DNA of 64,000 nt from Thermoanaerobaculia bacterium (GCA_018057705.1 JAGPDF010000022.1:1-64000); one strand, 5' to 3'. Shown: positions 51,273 to 61,347, counted from the stretch's first letter. A program made the numbers and translations. The notes: generated by a model from the sequence alone, not told the origin.

Positions 51273-52049
51273 TCAGTCGATGCCGAACGACATGAGCTCG
51301 ACCGGCACCAGCGCCTGCGAGGTCACGTTGGCGCGCAGGATGGCGTTGAAGCCCGGCTGAGCAGCGAAAGCCACCGCGCCGACACCCGAAACGGCCGTGT
51401 AGCCGCGGTTGCCTTCGCCGCGCACGTTGGTCGCCAGGCCGATGACTTCGTTGTTGATCGGGAACATGGTGGCCGAGTTCAGGCACCAGGCGCCGAGGAA
51501 GAAGGTGTCGTTGAACATTCCCGTCGTGCCGAGACCGGCCTGCGCAACGACGTTGAGCACTGGCGCCGAGAAGCTGGGGCCGGAGTTCATCAGGCCCACG
51601 ATGTTGATCGAGGCGCGGGCGGAGATCGACGTGGCATTCAGCGGATCGGCGGCCTGAAAGAACAGGCCGGTGTCCACCGCGCTGTCTTCCATGAAATAGA
51701 ACGAGAAGCTGTTCAGCGTGAGTGCGCCCAGCGGCACGCCGCCGATGCCCTGGCTGAAGCGGTTGCCGTAGACCTGCCCGAAGACCGTCGGCAGGGCGGT
51801 GAGGGCGCCGTCGTCGTATTGCATCGTCTGGGTATCCTCCGGCGCGACGGCTCCGGCAGGCGCGGTGTGGCCGCTACCGACCGTGGCCATGACGGGCCCC
51901 TGGCCGCGTCCCTGGCCGGGAGTCCAGCTGTTGCGTCCGGCGGCGGCGAGCTCCTGCTGCTTCGCGGCGGGCAGGGCGGCGGCGAGTGCGGAGACGGCAG
52001 CGGCGACGAAGAGCACGGATCCTGCAACCACGGAGTACGTTCGGCGCAT
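51273..52049 (-). CDS. Secreted protein of unknown function
   Basis: The 258-residue protein has a signal peptide (VVAGSVLFVAAAVSALAAAL) and a mature part rich in Gly, Asn and aromatic residues, with an all-beta look (TLNSFSFYFMEDSAVDTGLF, ISARASINIVGLMNSGPSFS). I recognise no domain. The protein ends VPVELMSFGID; the VPVELMSF string resembles short C-terminal or linker motifs I recall in surface-exported proteins, but I cannot verify this. It has an own -10 (TAAGAT) 36 nt upstream and a strong terminator downstream, so it is monocistronic and probably well expressed. Confidence 0.75.
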   Translation of the reverse strand: MRRTYSVVAGSVLFVAAAVSALAAALPAAKQQELAAAGRNSWTPGQGRGQGPVMATVGSGHTAPAGAVAPEDTQTMQYDDGALTALPTVFGQVYGNRFSQGIGGVPLGALTLNSFSFYFMEDSAVDTGLFFQAADPLNATSISARASINIVGLMNSGPSFSAPVLNVVAQAGLGTTGMFNDTFFLGAWCLNSATMFPINNEVIGLATNVRGEGNRGYTAVSGVGAVAFAAQPGFNAILRANVTSQALVPVELMSFGID

Positions 52050-52085
52050 AGTCCCCCCACATTCAACTTGCAGATAGAAGCCGGT

Positions 52086-52091
52086 ATCTTA
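52086..52091 (-). promoter_or_regulatory. Predicted -10 element TAAGAT
   Basis: TAAGAT on the minus strand, 36 nt before the ATG of the secreted-protein gene. Confidence 0.4.
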
Positions 52092-52168
52092 AGACCACCT
52101 CTCGCCAGGCGCAACCCCCAGACGCGGCTCCCCGCGGCAGCCGGCCGGAGACGCGAACCCCGATCGGC

Positions 52169-52174
52169 TAGGCT
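52169..52174 (+). promoter_or_regulatory. Predicted -10 element TAGGCT
   Basis: GGCTAGGCTCC, with the hexamer ending 10 nt before the ATG of the spermidine-synthase-like fusion. Confidence 0.45.
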
Positions 52175-52184
52175 CCGGCCTCTC

Positions 52185-54998
52185 ATGAACCGCACCCGCT
52201 TCCCGCTGCTGGCGCTCGCGCTGCTCGTCTCCGGCGCTTCGGGGCTGGCGCTGCAGGTCGCCTGGTCCGACCGTCTTTCGCTCGTCCTGGGGGCGGGAGA
52301 AGTGGCGATCGCCGCGGTTGTTGCGGCCACGATGAGTGGCCTCGCGCTCGGCGCCTGGTTCGGCGGCCGTTTCGCCGGTGGCAAACGGCCCGGGATCGGC
52401 TATGCCGCGGCCGAGCTCACGGTCAGCGCCGGCGCGCTGCTGGTGCCGGCTCTCGGCTGGCTCGTCGGCGCCGCGGAATCGGTGCTGGTCGCCTCGGGCT
52501 GGCCGGCGATGGGTCCGGGGTGGATGCTCTTCGAGGCTCTGGCGGCCATCGCGCTCCTGCTGCTGCCGGCGACCGCCATGGGCGCGGCTCTGCCGCTGCT
52601 CGCTGCGGCGCTGGGCGACGACTCCGACCGGCGCGGACTGGGGGCGCTCTATGCGGTGAATACGCTCGGTGCTGCCGTCGGCGCGGCCTGCGCGAGCTTC
52701 TGGCTCCTGCCTGCCCTTGGCCTGGCGGCGACCGAGAGACTCGCTGCGGCAGGCCACGCGACTGCCGGACTGCTCGTCCTCCTCCTGGTCTCGGCGCGCG
52801 CTCGCCAGGAAGTACGCGAACCGCGCGGCCGCTCTGCGCCCGCGCTGCTTCTCGCGGCTCTGGCGCTCGCTTCCGTCGCCTCGTTCGTGCTCGAGATGCT
52901 CTGGACCCGCCTGCTCGCCTACTTGCTCGGATCGTCGCTCGCCGGCTTCGGGGCGATGCTCTCCCTGTTTCTCCTCGGCCTCGCGCTCGGAGCCGGCGTC
53001 GCCTCACATCCGAGGCTCGCCGGTCGCCCGCTCGCGAGCTTCGTCGCGCTGCAGGCCTTCGCGGGGCTCAGCAGCGCCCTCGCCTTTCTCGCTCTCTCTC
53101 AGTTCGCCGCCCGCCTGCCGCCGGAGGGTGCGGCGCTCGGCACACGCCTGCTGATCGCGAGCGCCCTCCTGCTGCCGCTCACGTTCCTTCTCGGCGCCGG
53201 CGTACCGCTCGCCTTCCGAGCCGCAGCCGAGCGCGGCGCCGGCGGCCCGCTCGCTGCCGGTCAGATCCTGGCGGCAAGCACCGTCGGCGCGGTCGCCGGC
53301 GTGACCCTCGGGGGCTTCGTGCTGCTGCCGAAGATCGGCTTCGAAGGCACCGCGCGAGCCGGCGCAATTGTCGCCCTCTCGGCGGCGCTGTCCGCCGCTC
53401 TGGCGCTCCCGTGGCGTCGGTCTGCGGAGAGCGGGAGGAGCCCAACGGTCGTCGCCGGCGTGGGCTGGCTCGCCGGAGTCGCTCTCATCTTCCTGCTGCC
53501 CCTCGCTCGCCCGGATGCTCTCTTGCGCCGCGTCGCCTTCGGCCAGTTCGCGAGCGAGCGCGGCGCTCTCCTCTCGGCCGAGGCCGGCAGCACCGCGACG
53601 GTCATCGTCGTCGATCGCGGCGCCGGCTGGCGCCTCGCGACCAACGGTTTGCCGGAGTCGCTGATTCTCCCGCCAGGCGCCCGGCGCGGCCGGCTCGCCA
53701 CCGCCTTCGGTCTGGGAAACCTCGGCAGCGCCGCAAGACCCGGGGCGCGCTCGCTCTTCATGGTCGGCCTCGGCGGCGGCGTGGCGCTCGAGACGATCCC
53801 CCCCGAGATCGAACGGCTGCGGGTCGCCGAGATCGAACCCGCGGTGGTTGCCGCGAACCGACTGCTCGCCTCGCACCGAGCCCGCGATCCACTCGCCGAT
53901 TCGCGGCTCGAGATCGTGGCCGCCGACGCTCGGGCGCTGTTGCGCCGCGACCCTGCCAAGTGGGAGATCGTCGTTTCGCAACCTTCCCACCCGTGGACCG
54001 CCGCCGGCGCCCACCTCTACAGTCGTGAGTTCTTCGCCCTGGTCCACGACCGGCTGACACCCAGCGGCGTTTTCGTGCAGTGGATGGGCCTCGCCTTCCT
54101 CGACGCGCCGCTGCTGCGCGAGCTCTCCGCGACCCTGCTCGCCAGCTTTCGCGAGGTAGAAGTCGTCCAGCTCGATCCGGGCTCGCTCCTTTTCCTGGCG
54201 TCGGACGCGGCGCTCGACCTCGCCGGCGCCGGAGCGTTACCGGGCGACCCGGCGCATTGGGCGGAGATCGGCATCCTCGACCGGGGCGAGCTTGCCGACG
54301 CGCGGGTCCTCGACAGCGCCGGCGCCCGGCGTTTCGCGGCGGGCGCGCCGCTCCTCAGCGAGGATCGCAACCGCCTCCGCTTCGCGACGTCAGCGCCTGG
54401 ATTCCGCGGCCTCGAGCCGGCCGCGCTCGGCGGGCTCCTCGCGCCGTACGACTCCTTCGTGGCCGACGCCGAGGCACCGCGGCGGCTGCGCCGCCTTAGC
54501 GAACGCGGCTTCCTCCTCCGCGCGACGCGTCTCGCCCGCCGCCTGGGGATCTCCGTCGAGACTGCCGACTCGCTGGCGAAGGACGATGCATTGCTGCGCG
54601 TGATCGACGCTGGCAGGCTGGCGCTCGCCGCCGGTGATCGCTTCGCGCTGGAAGAGCTGAGCGCCGCACTCGCCTCGATCCCCGCCGCGCATGCGCTCGG
54701 CCGCGAAGCGGTTCTCCTCAGGGCTCAGACCCTGTTGCTGCGCCGAGAACCGGACGCCGCCGCGGCCGCGGCCGCTCTTCTCGCGCGTTCGCTAGGCCCG
54801 CGGGCCTCGGCGCGCGAGCTCTTGATCGCCGCCGAAGCCGAGATGGCGGCGGGCCACTTCCGCGCCGCCCGCAGCCTGCTCGACGAAGTCTCCTCCGGCT
54901 ATCGGTACGGGGCGCCGCCGGAGCTGTTGCGCGCCTACGGACGGCTGCCCGAGGCGTTACGGCCCTTCGACGACGAAGCCACCACTGGCCTCGACTAG
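52185..54998 (+). CDS. MFS-like membrane protein fused to spermidine-synthase-like domain
   Basis: The 937-residue protein starts with about twelve to fourteen membrane helices (residues 1-450; for example LLALALLVSGASGLALQVAW, SVASFVLEMLWTRLLAYLLG and LLPLTFLLGAGVPLAF). A spermidine-synthase-like methyltransferase-fold domain follows, with LFMVGLGGGVALETIPPEIE (about 523), LRVAEIEPAVVAANRLL and WEIVVSQPSHPWTAAGAHLY, then YSREFFALVHDRLTPSGVFV. A TPR-like C-terminal region covers about 770-937. This layout is the known bacterial SpeE-like membrane fusion; many such proteins lack true aminopropyltransferase activity. No polyamine pathway gene is adjacent, so its substrate is open. Confidence 0.9.
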   Translation: MNRTRFPLLALALLVSGASGLALQVAWSDRLSLVLGAGEVAIAAVVAATMSGLALGAWFGGRFAGGKRPGIGYAAAELTVSAGALLVPALGWLVGAAESVLVASGWPAMGPGWMLFEALAAIALLLLPATAMGAALPLLAAALGDDSDRRGLGALYAVNTLGAAVGAACASFWLLPALGLAATERLAAAGHATAGLLVLLLVSARARQEVREPRGRSAPALLLAALALASVASFVLEMLWTRLLAYLLGSSLAGFGAMLSLFLLGLALGAGVASHPRLAGRPLASFVALQAFAGLSSALAFLALSQFAARLPPEGAALGTRLLIASALLLPLTFLLGAGVPLAFRAAAERGAGGPLAAGQILAASTVGAVAGVTLGGFVLLPKIGFEGTARAGAIVALSAALSAALALPWRRSAESGRSPTVVAGVGWLAGVALIFLLPLARPDALLRRVAFGQFASERGALLSAEAGSTATVIVVDRGAGWRLATNGLPESLILPPGARRGRLATAFGLGNLGSAARPGARSLFMVGLGGGVALETIPPEIERLRVAEIEPAVVAANRLLASHRARDPLADSRLEIVAADARALLRRDPAKWEIVVSQPSHPWTAAGAHLYSREFFALVHDRLTPSGVFVQWMGLAFLDAPLLRELSATLLASFREVEVVQLDPGSLLFLASDAALDLAGAGALPGDPAHWAEIGILDRGELADARVLDSAGARRFAAGAPLLSEDRNRLRFATSAPGFRGLEPAALGGLLAPYDSFVADAEAPRRLRRLSERGFLLRATRLARRLGISVETADSLAKDDALLRVIDAGRLALAAGDRFALEELSAALASIPAAHALGREAVLLRAQTLLLRREPDAAAAAAALLARSLGPRASARELLIAAEAEMAAGHFRAARSLLDEVSSGYRYGAPPELLRAYGRLPEALRPFDDEATTGLD

Positions 54999-55015
54999 CG
55001 AGCCCCGCGCGATCT

Positions 55016-57292
55016 TCAGCTCTCCTTGCGGACCAGCCTGCCGAGCTCGACGCGGTCGGCGGCGAGGAGTCTCTCGACCTGGGCCCGGTCGACTTCGGCG
55101 ACGATGATCTGGCCGACCTCCGTATTGACCGCGGAGTAGACGCCGTGCGACTTCATCTTCGCCGCCTGGTACTGGTTGTCCTCGGTCGGCGAGACGTAGT
55201 GCACGGAGTCGGCCTTGTAGCGGTGCACGAGGTAGAGGTGGATGAGGGTCATCAGCCGCTTCTGGCGCAGCTTCTCGTCGAAGGTGTTCTGGTCGCGCAC
55301 CGATAGGATGACCCGGCCGTGGCGATCCTGGATCGGCGCGAAGACGACGTTCGCCTCCTTCTCGCCCTCCTTGCCCCCCTTTCCGACAATCGCGAGCTCG
55401 AGGAGCTCGGACCCCGCGCGGTGTGGCTTGAGCTCGACGCCGAGCTTGAGCTCGAGCCCGTAGTGCGTGCTCCAGAGGCCGAGCCACTCCTCGAGGAGCT
55501 TCTTCGGCACCTCGGTCTGGATGAGGTGCTGGTGCTGCGTCGATCCCTTGCCCATCGCCTTCGTCGTCGCCGTGCGCCCCGAAGAGGCGAGCAGCGCGGC
55601 GTCGGAGCGCGGGCCGCCGACCAGCGTCTGCGGGGTCTTGTAGGGCGACTCGACGAGCCGGATCTTCCTCTGCAGCCGCGCCAGGGCGAGCATTCCGTCC
55701 TGCTTCAGGGCCGTGGCGAACTCCTCCCCGGCGACCCCGTCGACCTGATGGCCACCGTAGGTGATGAAGTTGAACACGAAGCCCATCTTGCCGAGCTCCT
55801 CGGGGAACCGCCGCATCTCGTCGTCGCCCATGCCGGTCGAGTCCCAGTTGAACGAGGGCGAGAGGTTGTAGGCCATCATCATCTCGGGGAACTCGGCGTG
55901 GATCGCCTCGGCGAACTCCCGGGCATCCTTGAGATCCGCGGTCTTGGTCTCCATCCAGAGAACGTCGGCGAACGGCGCCGCGGCGAGCGATTTGGCGATC
56001 GCATAGTCGACCCCGCCACGCACCTGGTAGTAGCCCTCCGGGGTCTTCGCGTGCTCGCAGTCCCAGATGATGTTGATGCCCAGCGCCTTCGCCTTCTCGC
56101 GGGCAGAGTAGAACGAGGCCCTTCTGGCAAACTTCCGCCACTGCTCGACGGTCACCTCGAGCGCCTCACCCTCGCCCGCCCGGAACTCGAGGATCTCGGC
56201 GACCGCTTCGCCGTAGGTCTCGAGCCCGGCCTCGGCCTCCCACCGCTCCACCAGGCGCGATTCGGCCTCGTCGAAGATCGCGTCGACCCTCGCCGCGCCG
56301 CCCTTGGCGTAGACCGCGGCGCCGTCGTCGGCGAGCTTGCCCAGGCCCGTGCGGTCCAGCCAGAGCCCGGCGGCGGCGTACTCTTCGACCGACACCTTGT
56401 AGAGGAGGTGGCCGTTGAGCTCACCCACGCCCCGGTCGTAGAAACGCTTCATGAGCGCCAGGAAGCAGAGCTTGTAAGCGGGCACCTGGAGATTCGTCGC
56501 GCCGAGAATGAACGGCTGGTCGCGCTCGTCGCTCCTGCCGTCGAGGAGCGTCGCCGCTTCGGCGTCGGTGCGCGCCACGATGATCCCCTCCACGCCCATG
56601 ACGTCGAGCTGAAAACGCGCCGCGTTCAGACGCTTGATCTGCTCGTCGGAGGGCACCAGTACCTTGCCGCCCTGGTGCCCGCACTTCTTCGTGCCCGGGC
56701 GCTGGTCCTCGATGTGGTAGCCGGGGACCCCGGCCTCGACGAAGCGGCGGACGAGATTGCGCACGTGCGGATCGCCGCCGTGGCCGGTGTCGGCGTCGGC
56801 GATGATGAACGGGCGGAAGTCGGCGAGCGGCGTCGCCGCGCGCTGCGCTTCGCTCATGCGAGAGCGCAGGAAATGCTGGTTGCGGTCGGCGGTCAGCAGG
56901 GCGCGCACCAGGGTCGCGGCTTCGTCGGGAACCTGCGAAAGCGGATAGCTCGCGAGGTCGGAACCCGGGTCCTCGGTCACCGAGCCCTTGGCCGAGGTCG
57001 CCCAGCCTCCGAGATAGATCCCCTCGATCCCCAGACGCCGCATCGTCACCGCCTGGCCGGGTGAATAAGGCCCGAAGGTCGTGATGCTCCTCCTCTCCGC
57101 GAAGAGCTCGCGGAGGCGGGCGTGAAAGGCCGCAGCCGCCTCGCGAGCCACCGTGTAGTCGACGGCGATCCCCCCGCGTTGTGCGGCCACCTGCCGCGCC
57201 GAGTAGAGCCGCAGGACGCGCGCGAAACGCGGGCTGTCGAACCACTGCTGCAGAGCTTCCACCTGCTGGTCGAACTGGGTCATGGTGGTCAT
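55016..57292 (-). CDS. aceA: Isocitrate lyase, long ICL2 (AceA2) type
   Basis: The 758-residue enzyme has the catalytic signature [20 protein letters not shown] (Cys about 201) and [12 protein letters not shown] with metal-binding Asp. The sequence around [20 protein letters not shown] and [20 protein letters not shown] matches the long isocitrate lyase form (about 760 residues) known from Mycobacterium ICL2, not the 430-residue enterobacterial form. It cleaves isocitrate to glyoxylate and succinate. The C-terminal about 150 residues (from about [20 protein letters not shown]) correspond to the extra domain that in ICL2 binds acyl-CoA and activates the enzyme (inference by length and order). 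It is downstream of malate synthase by 19 nt in one operon. Confidence 0.93.
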   Translation of the reverse strand: MTTMTQFDQQVEALQQWFDSPRFARVLRLYSARQVAAQRGGIAVDYTVAREAAAAFHARLRELFAERRSITTFGPYSPGQAVTMRRLGIEGIYLGGWATSAKGSVTEDPGSDLASYPLSQVPDEAATLVRALLTADRNQHFLRSRMSEAQRAATPLADFRPFIIADADTGHGGDPHVRNLVRRFVEAGVPGYHIEDQRPGTKKCGHQGGKVLVPSDEQIKRLNAARFQLDVMGVEGIIVARTDAEAATLLDGRSDERDQPFILGATNLQVPAYKLCFLALMKRFYDRGVGELNGHLLYKVSVEEYAAAGLWLDRTGLGKLADDGAAVYAKGGAARVDAIFDEAESRLVERWEAEAGLETYGEAVAEILEFRAGEGEALEVTVEQWRKFARRASFYSAREKAKALGINIIWDCEHAKTPEGYYQVRGGVDYAIAKSLAAAPFADVLWMETKTADLKDAREFAEAIHAEFPEMMMAYNLSPSFNWDSTGMGDDEMRRFPEELGKMGFVFNFITYGGHQVDGVAGEEFATALKQDGMLALARLQRKIRLVESPYKTPQTLVGGPRSDAALLASSGRTATTKAMGKGSTQHQHLIQTEVPKKLLEEWLGLWSTHYGLELKLGVELKPHRAGSELLELAIVGKGGKEGEKEANVVFAPIQDRHGRVILSVRDQNTFDEKLRQKRLMTLIHLYLVHRYKADSVHYVSPTEDNQYQAAKMKSHGVYSAVNTEVGQIIVAEVDRAQVERLLAADRVELGRLVRKES

Positions 57293-57311
57293 AGGGGGGT
57301 CCTGTTCTCGG

Positions 57312-59219
57312 TCAGGGTGCCGGTCGAGGCGTGAAGTCGAGATTGCCGGTGATACGGGTACCGTCTTTCTCGAAGAGCTCCAGGAACTGCGCGATGCGCT
57401 GGCGCGCGACGGCGAGGTCGTACTCGTCGAGATTCAGATTCAGCAGGTCGATGTACCACGGCGCCTTGGTCTTCGACGCGACGTAGGCCTTGACGATCGC
57501 TCTCGCGATCGGCAGGGTCGTGGTCTTGGAATCGTCGTGGACGTCGCGGTCGCGGGCGGCGAGCAGCTTGTCGTACTCCTCGTCGAGCAGGCGCTCGAAG
57601 ATCCCGGCCGAAAGGGCTTCGCCGGCGCGCACTCCCGTCGGCGCGTCGTCCTCGGTGAAGCGGCCACCTTTGTGCAGCCACTCCCAGAGGATGCTCAGAC
57701 GGATCTCGCCGGTCGCCATGTCCTCCATGAGATAGAGCACGTCTTCGTCGCCGAAGAAGTCGGCGGGCTTGAGTGCCGCCGCCTGGAAGCCCTGACCGAA
57801 GGCGTTGCCGTACTGGAGGGCAACGGAGAGGAGATCGCGTGCGCCGCGCACCGTGCGCGGCGCCGCCTCGAGCTCGACGAGCTTCCGGGCGTCGGCCGCG
57901 CCGTAGGTGAGACGCGGGAAGGCCCGGCCGAGCTGATTGTCGGCGCCCGCGACCTCCCACACCGGCCGCACGATGTGCACCATCTTCCAGTGCGCCACCC
58001 ACTTGCCGGAGGCTCCCTCGCGCTGCTCGCGCTCGGCGCCGGCGACCGCGCGCCGCATCCCGGCGGCGACACCGGCCGGGGAGCCGACCGGAATGTTCGG
58101 CTCCATGCCGCCCTGCCAGAGCGCCATTCGTCCGGCGAGATCGGGCGTGTTCACCGCCCGCCGCACGCGGTCCTCGTAGTGGCGCATGTAGCCATAGGTC
58201 ATCGTGATCGCGTCGATGTTCGGATTCACGAACTCCGGATCCCAGGCGAGCGCGTCGGAGACGCTGTTGATGTAGTCCCAGCGCCCGGTGTTGAAGCCGA
58301 CGAAATGCACCCCGAGCGCGGCCCGGATCTCCATCAGCTGAAAAGCCGCCTCGAGTTGTTCGACCAGGACGTAGACCAGAATGGTTCCGGGCGGGAGGCC
58401 GAGGTGCGCCTCCAGCGCCAGCAGAAGCCGATTCCAGAGCGCCGCTTCGCCGGCCGTCTGGATCTTCGGCAGATAGAGCACCACCGACGATCCGGCAGCG
58501 CGCAGGCGCCGCTGATTGTTGACGACGTAGAGCACGACATCGACGATCGAGGCCGAGAATCCCGTGCCGTCCGCCTCGCGCAGATGGCGATCGTCCAAGT
58601 GCAGGCCGCGGGCGCGGAAGATCTTCGTGGTGAATTCCAATTGCGCGCGCCAGTCGGCGATGATCTCGCGACCGAAGAATCGGCGCGCCCAGGCGTTCAT
58701 TTCGCCGGCGACCTGGCCCGCCACCTCCAGGAAGCGTGGGTCCGCGGCGATCGCCAGTTTGAGGTTGCGCTGGTTGTCGAGCGCCATCGTGGCGACCTGG
58801 CCGAGGGCGTCCTCGCCGTCGAACATCCAGCCGTCGGCGCCGGAGAGCAGAGCGTACGCGACGTTTCTCAGCCCACTCGCCGCCCCCTCGTTCCTTTCGG
58901 AGGCTTGAGGCCGGGTGGCAGGGCCCGTCCCCTGGATCCACTGACGCACGAGGTCGGGCGGGATCTCGGGACCGGTGAACTTGCCGTCGCGGGCGTCCTG
59001 GACACGAAGTCCGGTACCTGGAATCACGCTCTCGGGATCGAGAAAATCGATCGGCCGGCGATCGGCCGCCCGCATCGCGCGACGTCGGATCCGTTCCGCC
59101 ATGAGGGAGAGGCGCTCACGGTTCCACGGCGCGAGTGCCTCGACGGCGGAAACGGCCTCTTCGGTCCAGATCTCGGGATAGTCCTGTCGGACCTCCGCCC
59201 TCCATTCCAGCCTCGGCAT
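57312..59219 (-). CDS. aceB: Malate synthase
   Basis: The 635-residue protein has the malate-synthase landmarks: [60 protein letters not shown] (GRWDYI about 310), then [20 protein letters not shown] and [14 protein letters not shown]. It condenses glyoxylate with acetyl-CoA to malate, completing the glyoxylate shunt with the downstream lyase. It is longer than the 530-residue A form; the extra residues are near the N-terminus. A Shine-Dalgarno AAGGGAG precedes the ATG. A palindrome 35-49 nt upstream is a candidate operator. It lies 54 nt downstream of the haem-copper-like gene on the same strand. Confidence 0.92.
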   Translation of the reverse strand: MPRLEWRAEVRQDYPEIWTEEAVSAVEALAPWNRERLSLMAERIRRRAMRAADRRPIDFLDPESVIPGTGLRVQDARDGKFTGPEIPPDLVRQWIQGTGPATRPQASERNEGAASGLRNVAYALLSGADGWMFDGEDALGQVATMALDNQRNLKLAIAADPRFLEVAGQVAGEMNAWARRFFGREIIADWRAQLEFTTKIFRARGLHLDDRHLREADGTGFSASIVDVVLYVVNNQRRLRAAGSSVVLYLPKIQTAGEAALWNRLLLALEAHLGLPPGTILVYVLVEQLEAAFQLMEIRAALGVHFVGFNTGRWDYINSVSDALAWDPEFVNPNIDAITMTYGYMRHYEDRVRRAVNTPDLAGRMALWQGGMEPNIPVGSPAGVAAGMRRAVAGAEREQREGASGKWVAHWKMVHIVRPVWEVAGADNQLGRAFPRLTYGAADARKLVELEAAPRTVRGARDLLSVALQYGNAFGQGFQAAALKPADFFGDEDVLYLMEDMATGEIRLSILWEWLHKGGRFTEDDAPTGVRAGEALSAGIFERLLDEEYDKLLAARDRDVHDDSKTTTLPIARAIVKAYVASKTKAPWYIDLLNLNLDEYDLAVARQRIAQFLELFEKDGTRITGNLDFTPRPAP

Positions 59220-59238
59220 CCAGTCTCCCTTCCGTGGA

Positions 59239-59244
59239 ATTCTC
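59239..59244 (-). promoter_or_regulatory. Weak -10-like element GAGAAT for aceB
   Basis: GAGAAT on the minus strand matches TAGAAT at five of six positions and ends 19 nt before the aceB ATG. Confidence 0.3.
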
Positions 59245-59253
59245 CCACTTTTT

Positions 59254-59268
59254 TGCCGCAGTGCGGCA
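59254..59268. promoter_or_regulatory. Palindrome upstream of aceB, candidate operator
   Basis: TGCCGCA-G-TGCGGCA, a perfect 15-base palindrome, flanked by six T on the plus strand. It sits in the 54-nt gap before aceB, around the -35 position of the weak promoter element, which suits a repressor. On neither strand is it followed by a T-run, so it is not an intrinsic terminator. Confidence 0.5.
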
Positions 59269-59273
59269 CCCCC

Positions 59274-60623
59274 TCATCGGGTGGGACGGCCAGATCCTGC
59301 CGGCGGCGGCCCGGCGAGCGCGAGCAGGTGCGCCGCACTGGCCAACGTCGCCGCCAGGAGGAGGAGCGATCCCAGCCGGATGATCTCGTGGCGGCCGATG
59401 AAGGCCCCGCCAGCGAGCAGGGGCACGCCCAGGCCCCAGCCCGCAAGGACGACGCGCAACCAGGGCAGGGAGGCCCGAAAGTCGAGCGCCGCCGGGGGCG
59501 GCTGGGCCGAAGCCGAGGATCGCGGGCTTGCCCCGCCGTGCCGGCGGATCCAGGCGTAGGCCGGGGCCAGGAGTCCGGCGACGCCGAATACCATCTGCGC
59601 CAGGAAACCGAGCAGGACGAGGATGCCGTAGGGCACGATCGCGCGGCGCAGTGCCAGGTCCTCCGGAAACCAGGCAAGGAGGACCCCCAGTGCCGTCGCC
59701 CCGGCGAGCGCCGCGAGGGCCAGGACCGCATGCACCGGGGTGGGATCGAAGCCCCTCCGGAAGGTCGCAGGGCGCACGCGCCGCCGGGCCAGGGCCGCGC
59801 CGTGGGCGAGGAAGGCGACGACGGCGAGCGCCGCCACCACGGCGAACCACGGCACCAGCGACGGAGTCAGGAGGATGGAGGCTCCCAACCCCAGCGCACC
59901 GGCGGCGTGCAGCGCTGCGATCCAGTAGAGGTCACGACCGGCGCCGGGGCGGGCCGCGAAGAGCATCGGCAGCATCCGCGAACCGAATCCGAAGAGAGTG
60001 CCGGTGAGCCAGCCGAAAGCGGCGAGATGGGCGTGGGCGGCGAGGATCGCCGAACGCTCGAGAGCCGGCGGCAGGCCGAAGATTCGCGCCCAGGCGAAAG
60101 AGACTCCGAGGCCTCCGGCGAGCAGGAAGAAGCCGGCGGCACTCCCGATCAGAACTCGCGTGCCCAGCGGGACACGGCAGGCCGGGAGACCGAGCGCCAG
60201 CCGGCCGAGAATCCAAACGCCGCCCAGGAAGGCGGCTGTGCCGCCGACCGCGGCGTGCCATGGACCGGCGGCGGCGAGGCCGTGGGCCATCGCCATCGTC
60301 CCCGCAGCGTGCAGGACGAAGGCGGCCAGGTCGAGCCGGCGCTCGGCGAGCGGCAGCCGGAGGACCGAAGGGGCGAAGGCGTAGATCGCCCCGTAGACCG
60401 CCGAGGCAAGGAACCCGAGCGTCAGCAGATGGACGTAGCCGACGAACCGCGAGGAGCTCGGGAAGGTGGTGAGGTCCTCGGGCGCGACCAGGGCCCGGCC
60501 CAGCGCCACGACGAGCGCGGCATGGGCGAAAGCGGCGTAGAGCGCAGGGAGCGACTGGCCGGGGCGGCCGGGCCGGGCACCGGCTGTGGAGACCGGTTCT
60601 GCGGAGCGCTCAGGAGAGGGCAA
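59274..60623 (-). CDS. Haem-copper-oxidase/NnrS-like multi-helix membrane protein
   Basis: The 449-residue protein has about twelve hydrophobic helices with conserved His, for example GYVHLLTLGFLASAVYGAIY, AAGTMAMAHGLAAAGPW and AAHAHLAAFGWLTGTLFGFG. The YVHLLTLGF and AHAHLAAFGW motifs resemble standalone haem-copper oxidase subunit I relatives and NnrS-type haem proteins, but the complete copper/haem ligand set of an oxidase is not evident, so I do not call it a cytochrome oxidase. It overlaps the end of the CRP/FNR gene by 14 nt. That neighbour and the RIC gene suggest a role in nitric oxide handling (inference). Confidence 0.75.
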   Translation of the reverse strand: MPSPERSAEPVSTAGARPGRPGQSLPALYAAFAHAALVVALGRALVAPEDLTTFPSSSRFVGYVHLLTLGFLASAVYGAIYAFAPSVLRLPLAERRLDLAAFVLHAAGTMAMAHGLAAAGPWHAAVGGTAAFLGGVWILGRLALGLPACRVPLGTRVLIGSAAGFFLLAGGLGVSFAWARIFGLPPALERSAILAAHAHLAAFGWLTGTLFGFGSRMLPMLFAARPGAGRDLYWIAALHAAGALGLGASILLTPSLVPWFAVVAALAVVAFLAHGAALARRRVRPATFRRGFDPTPVHAVLALAALAGATALGVLLAWFPEDLALRRAIVPYGILVLLGFLAQMVFGVAGLLAPAYAWIRRHGGASPRSSASAQPPPAALDFRASLPWLRVVLAGWGLGVPLLAGGAFIGRHEIIRLGSLLLLAATLASAAHLLALAGPPPAGSGRPTR

Positions 60624-61299
60624 CGAGCTCGAGCGCCGCCGGGTCGAGGATCTGGAAGCCTTCCCGGTCGGTGCGCACGAGGCCTTCCTTGCCCCAGCGG
60701 CTCATCACCCGGATGGCGGTCTCGATCGTCGTCGCGCAGAGGTCGGCCAACTCTTGGCGCGTCAGCCGCACGGGGACGAAAACGCCCTCGTCGTTGCGGA
60801 CACCCTGCTCGTCGGCGAGCTTGCACAGCAGGCGCGCCATGCGCGCTTCCACTCTCCCACCCGAAAGCTCCGCCATACGCTTGGTCAGCTCGACGAGGCG
60901 CAGCGTCAGACCGGAGAGCAGACCGCGAACCAGCGACGGATGCGCCTCGAGCAGCGCAAAGAAGGCGTCGCGGCGGGTCACCAGGCAGACGGTGTCGACG
61001 GTCGCCGTGGCCGAGGCCGGATAGGCGAAGCCCTCGAAGGCAGCGACGGCACCGATCGGGTCGCCGGGCCCGGGCATGTCGAGGATCACCTCGCGGCCGG
61101 CCGGGGTCAGCTTCGCGACCTTCACGCGGCCGGAGGCGACGACGTGCACCGACCGGGCGGCATCGCCCTCGCGGAAGATGAGACTGGCGCGCGGGAAGCT
61201 CTCGAGCGTCGAAACCGCCGCCAGCTTGACCCGGTCGTCGGCCTGCAGGCGCCGGTAGAGCGGGAGCTGGGCAATCGCCTGCTCAACCTGGGAACTCAT
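60610..61299 (-). CDS. CRP/FNR-family transcription regulator
   Basis: The 229-residue protein has an N-terminal cyclic-nucleotide-binding-type beta-roll: RASLIFREGDAARSVHVVAS, VKVAKLTPAGREVILDMPGP and GDPIGAVAAFEG. A long dimer helix (VRGLLSGLTLRLVELTKRMA) and a C-terminal helix-turn-helix (PVRLTRQELADLCATTIETA, then IRVMSRWGKEGLVRTD) follow. I see no N-terminal Cys cluster for an iron-sulfur centre, so it is DNR/NnrR- or CRP-like rather than FNR itself. The ATG at 61299 is preceded by a leaderless-type TACGAT element. An FNR-type dyad lies between this gene and the divergent RIC gene. Confidence 0.9.
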   Translation of the reverse strand: MSSQVEQAIAQLPLYRRLQADDRVKLAAVSTLESFPRASLIFREGDAARSVHVVASGRVKVAKLTPAGREVILDMPGPGDPIGAVAAFEGFAYPASATATVDTVCLVTRRDAFFALLEAHPSLVRGLLSGLTLRLVELTKRMAELSGGRVEARMARLLCKLADEQGVRNDEGVFVPVRLTRQELADLCATTIETAIRVMSRWGKEGLVRTDREGFQILDPAALELVALS

Positions 61300-61305
61300 G
61301 GAGGG

Positions 61306-61311
61306 ATCGTA
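61306..61311 (-). promoter_or_regulatory. Predicted -10 element TACGAT (leaderless)
   Basis: On the minus strand TACGAT ends 6 nt before the CRP gene ATG, the same layout as the CHAT gene at 19312. Confidence 0.45.
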
Positions 61312-61347
61312 ACCGATCCCCGCCGTCCCGCATTCGCCGACTCCCCT

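Noticed and set aside
59250-59268. Hairpin with six T as an intrinsic terminator
   Set aside because: On the plus strand the T-run lies before the hairpin, and on the minus strand it becomes A after the hairpin; it does not fit a terminator and was annotated as an operator candidate.
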